Notes: generated by a model not told the origin, from the sequence alone. Counted from the stretch's first letter, positions 51,195-63,036 are shown. The stretch is 64,000 bases of DNA from Nomia melanderi (GCF_051020985.1 NC_135008.1:186001-250000); one strand, 5' to 3'. Numbers and translations are program-made.

Positions 51195-51212
51195 TTAACC
51201 CGTTTGCACTCG
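51195..51212 (+). mobile_element. Solitary TTAACCCGTTTGCACTCG end
   Basis: The TTAA anchor and the TTTGCACTCG core match the other copies, with one added G. The AT-rich DNA that follows differs in composition from the CG-rich sequence before it. The far end was not found. Confidence 0.45.
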
Positions 51213-52369
51213 TCGGTTTCTTTCGGTACACGTAACCATTACTTTCTAATGGAATATTGCTTGAATTACGCTAGCAACGAAAATGTCTGCATTTATCGGA
51301 ATGTTAATATTAACGGAGTAATAACATTATACATTATAGAAAATGCGATATCGAGTGAATTTATTAAGATTTCGATCGAGTCGCGTTTTCACTGATCCAG
51401 CAATTCCAGGATTAAATCGTTATCAATTGTTATGCAATTTCATTTATCCCGTATGATTCGAAATTCAAAACTGATCCTGCCGTTTATTGTAATTTCTTGA
51501 ACGCGACGCTTCGTTCCGACAATTCCCGAATCGAAACGAATCGAATCGAATCGGATCGAATTAAAGCGTATCGCGTTCGTTAAGCTCCGTCGCTTTATAA
51601 AATTAAGTGAACTCTGCGCGTCGAGTGTTTGCGATTGAATTCGATCGATATTAATAACATTTACCGTATTATTTTATTAACTGTTACTCCTTTCGCCGCT
51701 GGGCTATTTATACTAACGACACGCGATCGAGTTTCGAGTTTCAAATTTCCCAATGCACAGGTATCTCTTGAATGATTCTTCAATGTTACATCGATATAAC
51801 GGTAATTAGTTACGAATCTTTTACTCGAAAGATTCTCAATAGGAATATTGATCGTTCTGCAATGAATTGAGAGACATTGCGAGGTCCGTAGTGTCTGTTG
51901 CGAACAAAAATATGCAACAGCCGAGTCAAACTATAGTATGATCGTCGAATCTCTGGCCGATTCGCGAATTCCCCGAGGCAAACACTGATATCTAGGTAGC
52001 AAATATACCGACCGGTCTCCAAAATTCATTTACCCGGAGCACTTCAACCCCGAAAAACTGGTTTCGCGGAGGGCCCCTCGGACGCTGCACCGACAGCCAA
52101 TCAGGAGAGCTCCTTACAGGGAAGAAAGCCAATCGATAGCTAGGAAATCACGACGCGTGTGCTCTCTTCTCTTCGGTACACAGAAATCCAGCGAACGAGT
52201 CTTCGCCCCTCGAAAAGAAAAGGCTGATCGAACGGTTCGCCTTTCGCTTCTAGTTTGAAAATTGCTCGGTAGAAAAGTTTTTATATGCGCGGATAGGATA
52301 GACCGAGGCGAATGAGGTCTGCTTTTTCAGGCTAAACGAATAAAAACGGTGAAACAAACGAAAAGAAAT

Positions 52370-52385
52370 CTCGTACATGTACGAG
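52370..52385. repeat. 16-bp perfect palindrome CTCGTACATGTACGAG
   Basis: It has no spacer and lies in AT-richer non-coding DNA. It could be a dimeric factor site or chance. Confidence 0.7.
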
Positions 52386-53557
52386 AATACGAATCATGAT
52401 TGTTCTATTTCATTTTCTTCGTTTCGAGGCAAATCTAGGCAAATCTATATAAATTCACGACAAAAACAAACACTTTTATTTCTCATTTCCGAGGACTCGC
52501 GCGACTCGTATGGAGAACTGTACCACCTGTGTCCCGAAGTACGTATCCTGTAAACGGGGAACCGTCCGAGCTACTTCTCGTTCGGCAGCTGCAAAAGATC
52601 TTTCCAGTCGACCGGGTCGATCGATAAAATGGAATCGTAAAACTTGATTCGGTTCGTGACACTCGCGCGTTAATCCGCGAGAGAGTTCGTTTCTCCGCTT
52701 CTCCGTTCCTCCGTTTCGCCGCGCACGCGGAGAGAGAGAAAGCAAAGAAGGGAATCGCGAGGTTACCAGTTTTCAACCGCGGGGGAGTGCGTTTCGATGC
52801 GAGGCGTACGCATCGAGAAAAAACGCGGGGTTCCGCGGACACGCGAACCCGATTTTACACCGTGGAACCGATTAAATGGAAGCGGGACGACGGGTGAAAG
52901 TGTTGCTCGACTTTCGACGAATTAACGCGAAAATTTCTTTGATTGCGGGGATTAGCGGTCGCGAGCTCGTTTTCCTTCCACGGTCTCGAACACGAGATTT
53001 CTTCCTTTAACGACTGGTTGGGAGATGTCGGCTCTCGAAACCAACTTGATCTCCATCGAACGAGGAACCGATGGAAGTGGAAATTATTTTACGCGTTCGC
53101 TACTCCGAGGGCCCGTGGCAAGCGTTGGCGGAATCTCTTAATTTATCTGTCGTCGTTTAGCTTTGCTTCTGCGAAATATAAGCTGAAACTAAAAGTTGCA
53201 TCGAACAATTGACGTTGAAACGAAAGATCGATAACACGAGGGTGGCCCACCCGGTATACGTCGCTCGGAGAATGCCATTGGCAGTCGGCCATTTGTTTCC
53301 TATCGGGCCGATACATCTGTAGCATTCGAGGATGCGACCAGTTTGGCGACAGATGCTCGCCCATCCTCTCCCCTTGTCGAATCTGTTTACCTATTATTAC
53401 CGTTTCGTTTCGTTTCGTTTAATTGCAAGCAAAACCTTGCTGTTAGCAGCCTCGTTTGTACCAAACCTGGCGTAAGTTTCGCGCAACCGAACCATTCTAC
53501 CGCTCTAGGTAGCTAGAAACTCGAGGTCGAAAGCAAGACACGGTCCCAGTGGTAAAC

Positions 53558-53577
53558 CCTAGAGCGGTTAAGGGTGT
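53558..53577 (+). repeat. 20-bp element CCTAGAGCRGYTAAGGGTGT, copy 1
   Basis: It reads CCTAGAGCGGTTAAGGGTGT. A second copy lies 123 bp downstream and an inverted CCGCTCTAGG lies at 53500-53509. It sits just before a GC-rich segment. Confidence 0.6.
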
Positions 53578-53639
53578 AGGAGGCATCGCGATCGGATGAC
53601 GGAGCGGTATCCTTCTTATTTAAGGTTCGAGCATCGTCG

Positions 53640-54110
53640 GTAAGGGCATGGCGGCGCTAGCGGAACCCTAGATCGCGGATCCTAGAGCAGCTAAGGGTGT
53701 GGGACGCCGCGAGGAGCGGGGAGAGGCTAGCCGCGCTCGCTCCGCGGGGTGGGGGCCTGTGGAAGGACCTGCGCGCGAATTTCCCGCGTTCGCTCAACCT
53801 CATATTGATCCCACCCCGGTGGCTCCCCGCGTCCTGCCGTGCGTACCGCGGGGGTTGTTGCGGGTCGTGGCGGGGCGAGGGCGAGACACGGTGGGCGGTT
53901 TGATCGGCGTATACACAGTACGGGGAGTAGAGCGGACGGCGAAGGGAACGAATACCAGAGAAATCGTGGACTCCGGCTGGTCCAGCGGGTAGTCGTGCTG
54001 CTCGAGCGTCGTCGGGATGCGTCTTTCTTTCGCGTAATACGCCAACGCCGCCCAACCCCCGTGACACAGTGTTCCTTTTTTTTCCTCGTCGGTCTGCCTG
54101 TGATTTCTTG
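53640..54110. promoter_or_regulatory. GC- and CpG-rich segment, possible promoter or 5' exon
   Basis: This stretch is clearly richer in G+C than its flanks and has GGCGGGG-like boxes. It follows paired 20-bp elements and precedes a long GA/GT array. No coding frame stands out. It could be an alternative promoter inside the intron of the 41 kb gene, or the promoter of another gene. Low certainty. Confidence 0.25.
53681..53700 (+). repeat. 20-bp element CCTAGAGCRGYTAAGGGTGT, copy 2
   Basis: It reads CCTAGAGCAGCTAAGGGTGT, 18 of 20 bases identical to copy 1. It lies at the edge of the GC-rich 53.6-54.1 kb segment. Confidence 0.6.
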
Positions 54111-54201
54111 TGCACGGAATAATTGCCGCTAAAGGATAATCCGCGAGATCATTCGATTAGTGCTGGGTGGCAGAGGGATAGGCGAGAGAGTATTCGCGGA
54201 A

Positions 54202-54204
<3 letters not shown>

Positions 54205-54261
<57 letters not shown>

Positions 54262-54306
54262 TGTGTGTGTGTGCGTGAGAGAGTGAGAAAGAGAGTGGGG
54301 GGTAGA
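54205..54306 (+). repeat. Compound (GA)n(GT)n microsatellite
   Basis: About 25 GA units, then GT units at 54261-54273, then impure GA. Long GA tracts can bind GAGA-type factors in insects; whether this one does is unknown. It lies just after the GC-rich segment. Confidence 0.95.
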
Positions 54307-54734
54307 GGAAGAAGAACTCGACGGAGGAAGAGGTCGGCCGCGGATTGAACCCAGAGGAGGCAAGAAGGTGCGAGAGGCTGGGCATTAAAGGGTGCTGCCC
54401 GATCACCGTTCAGGGAACGGCGATCACGTGAGACGAGATCGGTGTTCCCTTGGGACTTTTCCGTTACTCTCACGGATCGGACGGATAGGCGTCGATAAGA
54501 GGAATCGCGCGAGCGGAGCTGGAATTCTGGAATTCGCGTTCATGAACGAAACGACGCGTTACGCGTAGCGTTTTCGGCACGCTCCGTAATTAAAGCGGGT
54601 GCAATTACACGACGAGTCGCGATACGCGCGCGTGTCCGCGGCTGCGGGCTACGAGTAGAACGCGTACGATAGGTGTTTCGGGGTATGGAGCTCGTATCGG
54701 AGTCGTCGACACCGCGATCCTGTCGACGCTGCGT

Positions 54735-54789
54735 CACGGCGAACCACGGTGAACCACGGTGAACCACGGTGAACCACGGTGAACCACGG
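54735..54789 (+). repeat. 10-bp tandem array GAACCACGGT
   Basis: About 5.4 copies, four of them perfect. Confidence 0.95.
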
Positions 54790-55567
54790 GGATGCCCGAT
54801 CGATCGGTGATTCATCTCGCAGCGAGGGGTTTTCGGATAGCTCGTTTCGATCGAGGACGATCGGTGCTTGTGTCGGTCGTTGGCGGATTTTCGATTCCCG
54901 ACGAGTGAATTCGGTTCGTTTCGATCGATAGAGAGGTACGCCGATGCTGATGTTAACTAATAACTCTCCGTTTCTGTCTAGTGGACGCTAGGATCGTTAG
55001 TCGTGGTTTACTCGGCTCGAGAAAAGTTCGGTTCGAGGCTCGACCGACAGCAACGCGGATCGGTAACTAATCTTGAGTGATTTCTAATTGGCCAAGGATC
55101 TATCGAGATCGAGGAAAGTTCGCGTCGACGTTAGACCTACAAGAATATCGGGCATACTAGTTTTCGCAAACCTCCGATCAGCCAAGGGTTTACTCGGATC
55201 GAGAGAAGCTCGCATCGTCGTCAAGTTCGACTGTACTACTTCCATTTATTATTCAGAGGTAGGTTTGCCTGAGCTGAAACGTCGTATAATGGCAGGATAA
55301 ATAAAAACGAGTAAAAAGCATAGTAGACGCAGCGACAGTATGCAGCTTTACACGATCTCGACGACGGGTTGTTACGCGTGTCGTGACCGTGCGCGCGGCT
55401 CGACGACCCGACTCTCTCTCCGCAGTGACGGTCACATGCGGGGAAAAGTCGCGACGCGTGTCGACGATCCCCTTTCGTTGGATGGCGTCGTCGGCGTCGT
55501 CGAAAGTGCTGCGGCCGGAACATCGCATCGCACCGCATCAGCGACGAGGCGTGCGCTGACCCGGCGA

Positions 55568-55584
55568 TTAACCCTTTGCGGTGC
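55568..55584 (+). mobile_element. Solitary TTAACCCTTTGCGG end
   Basis: The TTAACCCTTTGC terminus is identical to the first 12 bases of the 59.2 kb element. GATGAAATATTGAAAA at 55718-55733 loosely resembles that element's internal GTGAAATATTCAAA. No right end is clear. Confidence 0.4.
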
Positions 55585-57300
55585 TGTCGCAAAGCTGACC
55601 CGCTCGATTTTCGATTTTATTTCCTCGGCTACGCGTTTCTCGTGTATTCGTTTGTTTAACCTATTCGAGATTAGAATCATTTGAAAACTGATCCGCCAGA
55701 GTGAACAACTCTCGTTCGATGAAATATTGAAAATGTAGAAAAGATTTCTCGACAAGCCAATACAGCTTTTAGTCTTTGCGTGTCGCTAATTTTCACCTTA
55801 TTCGTAAATTTACCTATTTTTCGTCTCGAACCGGTTATCCTGTTCAAAATCGAATACTTTTCCGAACAAATAGAGATGATTTTAGTTTTCGTTCGATCCG
55901 AACTCGCGCACAAAAACTTCCTTTGGCGTTGGCAACCAGGAAATTGAGAATCGTTGTTATTTACTTTCGGTTATTTTCCTGTGCTTTTTTCACGGAAATG
56001 CATATAGTACGATGGTAAACTCGGATGTGGGACAGTCGCTCGAGGCCGTGGTCCTCGGCGAGACGGGAGTAGGCTGCCGCGAATGATTTATAGCGATCGC
56101 GGTGTCCTACTAAAGTTCGGTAGCTAAGGTAGACACCCTGTTTCGGAGGCACTGTCGTTCGGAGCGGAGTTTCACGCGTGATTTGTGCTTCTAGGTCGTG
56201 TCGAATCGTTCCCGAGTCTTTTCGTGTCGTCTAATTGGCTTCTTCCAAATCGAAAGTCGAGGATTTAACAGATCTGGATAGCACTTAAGGTTCCGATAAG
56301 AATTTCCAACATTTCTTCGAAAAGAAGACGAAGAACTTTCAATCGATTTTCTACCTGGAATACAAGGTTGCAATGCAAATCATTGAATTATTCGTCTAAT
56401 CGCTTTTCCAGAGTGCCTTTGTATAATCGACGAGGAAGGGACGACGCGAACGTCACAACATTCGCGTAACGATACACGATGCAAAGTTCAGTATCGGATA
56501 TCGAACGCTAGAATTTCGCTGCATTAAATGAAGCGGCGAGCGCGAAGCTTCTTCCAGCGTTTAGGTAAATAACCAGCGCATCCTGCTTTCTTCGATTCGA
56601 TTATCGAAGCGCCAAGATGGTGGACTTTCCCGATTCTCGATTGATTATTTCGATGAAACACGGCGTCCTTTGCGCTGTGATTATTCCAACAGTGGTTAAA
56701 GAAGAGTCCTAGCTGCAGGAGCCGCTTCCGTTCGACGACGCGTCGTTGCCTCTCATGAATAGTTGAAAATGCCGAATGCAAATTGATCCTTTGAAATTGG
56801 AAAAAGTATTTTCCATTCGGTCGATACTGCCGCCTAAGTAAAGACGAAACGCCGGCTCCTTGTGTGCATCGGCATCGTGCGCGGTTGTAACGTAAATGAA
56901 AACGTAAATCGTTTTCGGTTTCTTCGTATATTCATCGTAACGTTCGAGTTAAACTATTTGTTTCTTCGATCTTTTCCATTTTGTCGGGTGCGGCGGATTT
57001 ATCGTTGCAACAGGAATCCTTGTTGTTCCTAAATTTCTAAGAAAAGGAAGGTTTATGGTTATTTTCGTGGTCGGTTTTGTCATGTTAGCGTTTGCAGCGT
57101 CGTCCGAGAAAGTTAAGCACCACTGGGCTGGAGCACGGGTGCGTGCGTCAGTCCGCGGAGATTCCGATAAATCATTAACCGGGCGTGTTTATTGGCCATG
57201 CACGATCGGATCTCGGGAAGCTGCCGTTGAATTTATGCCGCTCCGCGATCTCGATTGCCGATCGATCGGCGAACCGCGCTCGTGACTCGTGGTTCGTGAA

Positions 57301-57332
57301 TCGTGGATCGTGGATCGTGGATCGTGGATCGG
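57301..57332 (+). repeat. 7-bp tandem array TCGTGGA
   Basis: About four perfect copies, preceded by degenerate CGTGA/CGTGG units from 57281. Confidence 0.9.
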
Positions 57333-58880
57333 GTGCAACAGGCGTGCTCTACGATATCCACCTTGCGACCATGCAGACTCGAATGGGAACGCGGTCTTGG
57401 ATAGCGCGTCAGGTGGCGATCTCTTCGATCCTTTGGGGACGTCGAGTTTTCGATGTCAACGATCGACAATTCCGAACGAATCGTTTAATTGTTCGAATAA
57501 GCAATCGTTGCCGTGCTAGTAGTTTTCTTCGTTTGTCTGAATAGTGAAAATCTTTGTACGAACGTAGACGGCTCGAGTCTTCGTCGAAGATTTCTGATAG
57601 AAATACGAAATACGAAATACGAAGGGAGTCGGGACGAGACCTACCGCGTTGCGGACAGACCGTCGATATTGGCCTGATTTTCGTTGCGCAACCTGTGGAG
57701 CCCGATTAAAAAGATCGAACGAGGCGAAGCGGACCGAAAACTCGCGGATCACGCCAAGGATACACCGGGGACACTCTCGCAGCTAGGTACGAGCTTCGGA
57801 TTTCGCGACACGATCGTCCTTTCCACGCATCGACAATTAAAACTTAACAATTTATCGAAAGCAGGGAAAAATTGTAGGCGTATCCCACGTTTGTGCTTAT
57901 ATTTCCTGTAAATACAGTTGACCGGCAAAATATCGAGCCTCGCGCGATATTAGAAGCCAACGGGTCAACGAGTCGAGTTGAAGCTCGAACCGATCTCGCC
58001 ATCGGATTCTTTTCCTGGCACGGAATCGCGCGAGTGTCAGGCGACATCTGGCTTCTCGGCCGAGGTTTAAATCGTTTCTATCGCGCGCCGGTCCGCAAAT
58101 TAGTTTCCCTCGAACGGGTCGAGAGAGCGGGTCGTTTTCAGAGTCGCTCGTCCGAGCTCGTTATCAACGTGTCTCCGAGCCGAGGTCCGGGTTTATCTTG
58201 ACGGTTTGCGGCGCCATTTTCCCGTCGGTTGACCACGGCCGGCCCCCGCGACCCTGCCGAAGACAGGATCGAGTTTCTAACGCTGATTAACGCCAGATTA
58301 TTCGGTTACAAATGGCGGCGGTCACCGGACAAACAATGAAAGCCCGCTTGTCCTGTTTCGGATCGATAACGATTCGACGATGCGCCTGTAACCGGAGTTC
58401 CTATGGAATTCAGTTGCGATACATTCGTCGCGTTACAGCTACGTATACACCGAGTGTTGAATATCATTGATATTTCTCCAAGTGAAACTGTTTAGTTTTC
58501 ACATCGTTCCAGACAGTTCGCGCTTTCGACGCATCGATAATTACGAAATAGTTCCGGTAAAATTTATCCCACTATAGTTAGGGTTCACTGCAATAACTTC
58601 AATTTCGATTGTAAACTATTAGCAATTTATAAGAAACTAACTCTTAATCGAATCATATATTAATTTCTGAAAAATCTTATTTGAAAATGTCCCGCAACCT
58701 ATCGAGAATCAACTGGCCACCCACGCTTCGGGGACCTCTGACCTAATACGAATTCAACAGCCATGCTAAGTTTCCTTGCCGAGAACAAAATGTCGACCGG
58801 TCGTTCCGGTCGGCGAGCGCTTATCGATACTTCGACGAGCGATCTTTCTTTGATTCGACCGCTGCAAAATCATTAGCATA

Positions 58881-58883
58881 AGA

Positions 58884-58920
<37 letters not shown>

Positions 58921-58943
58921 TTGTGTGTGTGCGTGCGCGTGCG
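58881..58943 (+). repeat. Compound (GA)n(GT)n microsatellite
   Basis: About 16 GA units, then TTGTGTGTGTGCGTGCGCGT. Its architecture is the same as the array at 54205. Confidence 0.9.
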
Positions 58944-59241
58944 AGGGAGAGAAAGAAGGTAAATGTACTTGGGAAAACGTCGCCTGCACGTAAATGCCCC
59001 GATACAGGCGCGGGATAAGGGAACGAGAGCTGGCCGAGTTCGTTATTACCCGATTATTGGCTGTTGCTCGGCTAATAACTTGCCGATAACTTCGGTTAAC
59101 GCTTACGCGAGCCGGGTATTACACGGCAATAAGATGGCGACCTCCATCTCGTAACCCCACTTAACGTCACTCGCGCGGCGTCGCTCGCGGGAAAGCTTCC
59201 GCCGAATAAAACGCGATAAAAACCCGACGAAAAGTCGTGCA

Positions 59242-59389
59242 TTAACCCTTTGCACTGTAGACGCGCCCATCAGTCGCCGTTTCATTCGATACGGCAACCC
59301 CAATGTAGTCAAGTTGGATGTTCGCGTGAAATATTCAAATAAAGTGTTTAATATTTCTGGTGAAAAGCTTCTCAGCTGCAAAGGGTTAA
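59242..59389. mobile_element. Non-autonomous TTAA-bounded element (piggyBac-like MITE)
   Basis: Both ends are TTAA. Inside them the left end reads CCCTTTGCACTG and the right end, reverse-complemented, reads CCCTTTGCAGCTG, so the inverted repeats are 9 bp perfect and extend imperfectly. About 140 bp lie between the TTAA copies, with no coding capacity. TTAA target duplication and CCC...GGG termini are hallmarks of the piggyBac superfamily. It must have been moved by a transposase encoded elsewhere. Confidence 0.75.
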
Positions 59390-60518
59390 TGGGCGTTCTA
59401 CAACTCGTTTAGCACGCGAACAAGACAGATACTTTCTATACGTTTCTCGAGAAAATTTCACGAACCGTTAATATTTTCCAAGACTGAAATATCTATATCC
59501 AAGACTCTGTCGAAAAAGAAATGGTAAAGAGGAAATTTGGCAGAAAACCTGTTCGCTTTGTAGAGAATAAAGAAGCTCTATCCTTTGTCGAGGCGAAAAG
59601 AGAAAAAGCAGTCGAGCGAGAATTAAAACGAAGCACACACCGGTCGAGTAGAAACGTGTTAGTTCCGTTAGCGATATCCTCGCAGAAGTATGCGCAGAAA
59701 TGAACACACCGTAGATAGGGATACTTCTGTAGGTAGAATATTTCTGTATATCCGCACCGTAGATTCACAGTCGAAGAGCACGATCAGCGAAACCGATCCG
59801 CCGTGGCAGGATCGTTTCGTCCTGGAACTCTTCCGATGGAAGTTCGAAACGAACACATTTACCGGATAGATCTAACAAAGTAGAAACTGTTTGCGTAGAA
59901 CGATAGAGTAACGACGAAAGAAACCGGTCCCGCGTAGTTAACGATTCGGAGGCGCAGGCCGTTGCGATGCGCATTCGGAAAAAAAGGTCCAAAAGTGACG
60001 TGGATCCGTAAGTCTGCCGTTTCTTAAGTTACCAAAAGTAAATCACGCTGAGCCACCGTCATCTCCTCATTCGTAGGCCGTTCGAATAGTCCTCCATCGA
60101 TATTCCCACCACCCTCACGTCATTCTTTCGATGCTCGTGTTCGATCGCCACCGGCTGGTTCACCAGCCTGCATTGCATGCGTTGTTACGTTCTTTGCGAA
60201 TCTTGAGACGTTCTTTTTTCTAGTAGCTAGACACGCTCACGGCACACACTCCGAAATATTCATGGCTTCACTGGTATATGCCCATCAACCCCTAGCGATC
60301 GTTTACAATTTTTCTCCTTAATTCTCAGCTTGACGAGTACTTTTACTGCTAACGCGAATCGTTTTTCCCGGAAATTGCTTTTAAAAAAGGAACAAACTGA
60401 CGAACGAAAGAATAACGACGAATCTACGTAGAATTGCAATTAGTCCAAATAGCATTAGCAATAGCATTTTCCAAAGTTCCACACAGACCCTTGAGCGGTT
60501 TGTTCCGTGGATCGATCT

Positions 60519-60554
60519 CTCTATCGTGATCTATCGTGATCTATCGTGATCGTG
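60519..60554 (+). repeat. 10-bp tandem array CTATCGTGAT
   Basis: Three perfect copies with partial flanks. Confidence 0.9.
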
Positions 60555-60982
60555 TCACGATTTTTTACAGAAACGTTCGTACAGTTCTCCTCTTTCTTTT
60601 TTAAATGCTCTCCGTCCGGACCGACGAGACGAACGCGAGTCAGATCTCTCTCGTTCGAATTGTCGATCAGCGGGAACGATCGTCGGCAAAAGTTCCTCTT
60701 CGCTGTTCCGGTTCTTTGTTCCGACGCGAGCGTTACGAAAGAATCGGAACAGCAGAAGGAGCGGATAGGGAATTGAGTTTCCCGAAGGTAAGCTAATTAG
60801 AAATTCCACAGATAACGTAGATAGGATGGTGTATATACTTACGATACGTTCATCGAGTTCATTAGCGCAAGCTTCGATCGATTCGCAACGGCTTTACCTT
60901 TCACATTCTTCATCTTTCTCTCTTTTCGAGTCAGATTTAATGATCTTTTCTTATTGAATTTGTACGAGTTTGTTGCTTAATA

Positions 60983-61005
60983 CCATGAAATTTGCCATTT
61001 CATGG
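60983..61005. repeat. Perfect 9-bp inverted repeat (CCATGAAAT / ATTTCATGG)
   Basis: The arms are separated by a 5-base loop TTGCC. It can form a small hairpin or be a dimeric protein site. Confidence 0.7.
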
Positions 61006-62113
61006 TCGTAGAAACTTGACACGAACCAACACACCTGTCTATCGAGAACGGAATGGCGATGAAGATCTGCTGACCGTCAACAGTTGCAATAGACGAACAA
61101 TGTTTTGCAAACATCTTGGAAACTAACCAGTTACACGAAGAGGAGACGTTTGTCCAAACTATTGATTTTCCTGGCACATTAACGCGTTGATCGGGCAATC
61201 GGCACTGGTGAATTTTCTCGTACGATCGAACCAGTTTTCTCGACCAAACAGAAATTCGGAGCAACTCGTTTCGCTCGACGCGTCGCGTAGAAAATTCATT
61301 CCGAAATCGATCGGATCGAAGTGTTCGCGAAACGAATGGTTAAATTGACGGAGACGCCGATACCGCCAAAGATTCGGATGACCAAGGTAGCGAGGAATAT
61401 TTCGAAGAAAGCCTAGAAACCGTAAAGAGGAAGAATCTTTTCGCCGAGAGTCGTTCGGTCAGCTGGCTTAACCAGCCAGTTTTCAGCGGCCTCTAATTAG
61501 CTGCGGCTCTCTAGTCACCAGCGGGGAGGCGAAGTTGTCGTTAGGTGCCAGCGAAGAGGCCTGCCATCGTTTCCTCCTCTCCTCCGTGGCGATACGGGAA
61601 AGGTGTTGGTTAGCGCGACGCTTCGACGAACGGCCGGCCGGCTGACCGGTAATTGTTCGGGTCCTCTCTCCGCGTCTCGGTTCGGGATGCTTTGTTCGAA
61701 ACACTCGACGCTCCCCTGTCCACACCTCTATAGTTCGGTCGGTCACTGTTCCATCGCGTAGTCGGACCTCGGTTAACCCTTAACCTCCTCTCCTATCGTT
61801 TCTTTCTCAGCCGTGTTTCGTCGCGTCACTTTCTCGTCGATCGTCTGAAAATAGACCGATAAATAAGGTACAACGATACTCGAGACGAATCGCAAACATG
61901 GAATATACTTTGAGTTTTCCCCTTTCCGATGAGTCATCGACGACAAACTAAGTAGTAAAAAGGGGGACGGAGGAGAAAATGAAGTCGGTGTCGGTTGCGG
62001 TTTCGATAGAAAACAGCGGCCCGTGGGCGCTTTTGTCCGGACCACCCTGTATAGCCAGTGGTGGGCGTTTTAGGTTTGTCCTCGGAGTCGATGCTCGCAC
62101 CGAAAACGATTTC

Positions 62114-62148
62114 GAAACGCGGCTGAAACGCGGCTGAAACGCGGCTGA
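62114..62148 (+). repeat. 11-bp tandem array GAAACGCGGCT
   Basis: Three perfect copies plus GAA. Confidence 0.9.
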
Positions 62149-62543
62149 ATCACGGCACAAAGAGATATCCCCAGGACTGCTACGTGGAGTTTCGGTGGCG
62201 TTGACCGTCCTTTCGGTGCCCAGAGCCGGCGTTGCCCTTGGGATTCCTTTCACGAATACCTGCACCACCTTCCACGGCCGGGCATAAAGCAAGATAAAGC
62301 TCCATAAAGCGGGCATAAAATTTTTCCGCGGCCGCGAATAGGCGATCCGCGGAATAGGCTTCTTTAATTGCGCGCGGCTCGCGTCCTCCGAGCCAAGTGC
62401 TCCCAAGGACAATGCCGGACGCTGTCGTTCGTCGGGAGGAACATCGAGAAACAACCGTTGCAACGCGTTCAACGCGATTTCAATGTCGAACCACTTTTTC
62501 GATCAAAGTGCTGGAAACCCTGCTGACGCATCGGTAACAGGGC

Positions 62544-62574
62544 ATTTAACCTCTCGACCGTGGAATTTTCTTGG
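62544..62574 (+). repeat. Dispersed repeat beginning TTAACCTCTCGAC, copy 1
   Basis: TTTAACCTCTCGACCG followed by ATTTTCTTG matches the copy at 63037 over about 30 bp. Both start with TTAACC, which hints at a second TTAA-targeting family. Confidence 0.45.
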
Positions 62575-63036
62575 TAAACTCTTGGCAGTCGAAGAATTCT
62601 CGACCTCTGAACACGCCCAGTTTTTTCATCAAAATTAGATCTTACGATTTACGCCACTGAAAGAAGCGTTAGAGCCTCGACTTTCCGGTAATTCGACTGT
62701 TCGGAAGAAATGCTTATTCGTGTCCGAATAAGCTCGCGTCGATGCTTATCGAAATTTCGCGATTCTTCGAGAGGGAAATAGTTTGGGTCGTTTCTTCCCG
62801 ATTTCCTGGAGCGATCCAGCCGCGTGGCCAGGATCCACCCACGAACGAGCGCGCCTCGGGTTTCGCTCGATTCTCCTCTCGGCCGTTGTTTCCCCGAAAA
62901 AACGCGTCCACGATGCGCCGGTGTCCGCTTCCTAGACGTTGCACGCAAATTTCCTACCTTCTGTCACGGCGCGTATGAATCACGCCGCCCGCGTTCCTTG
63001 GTCGTCTCCGGTTGCGAACAGGAAGCGAGGATAACC

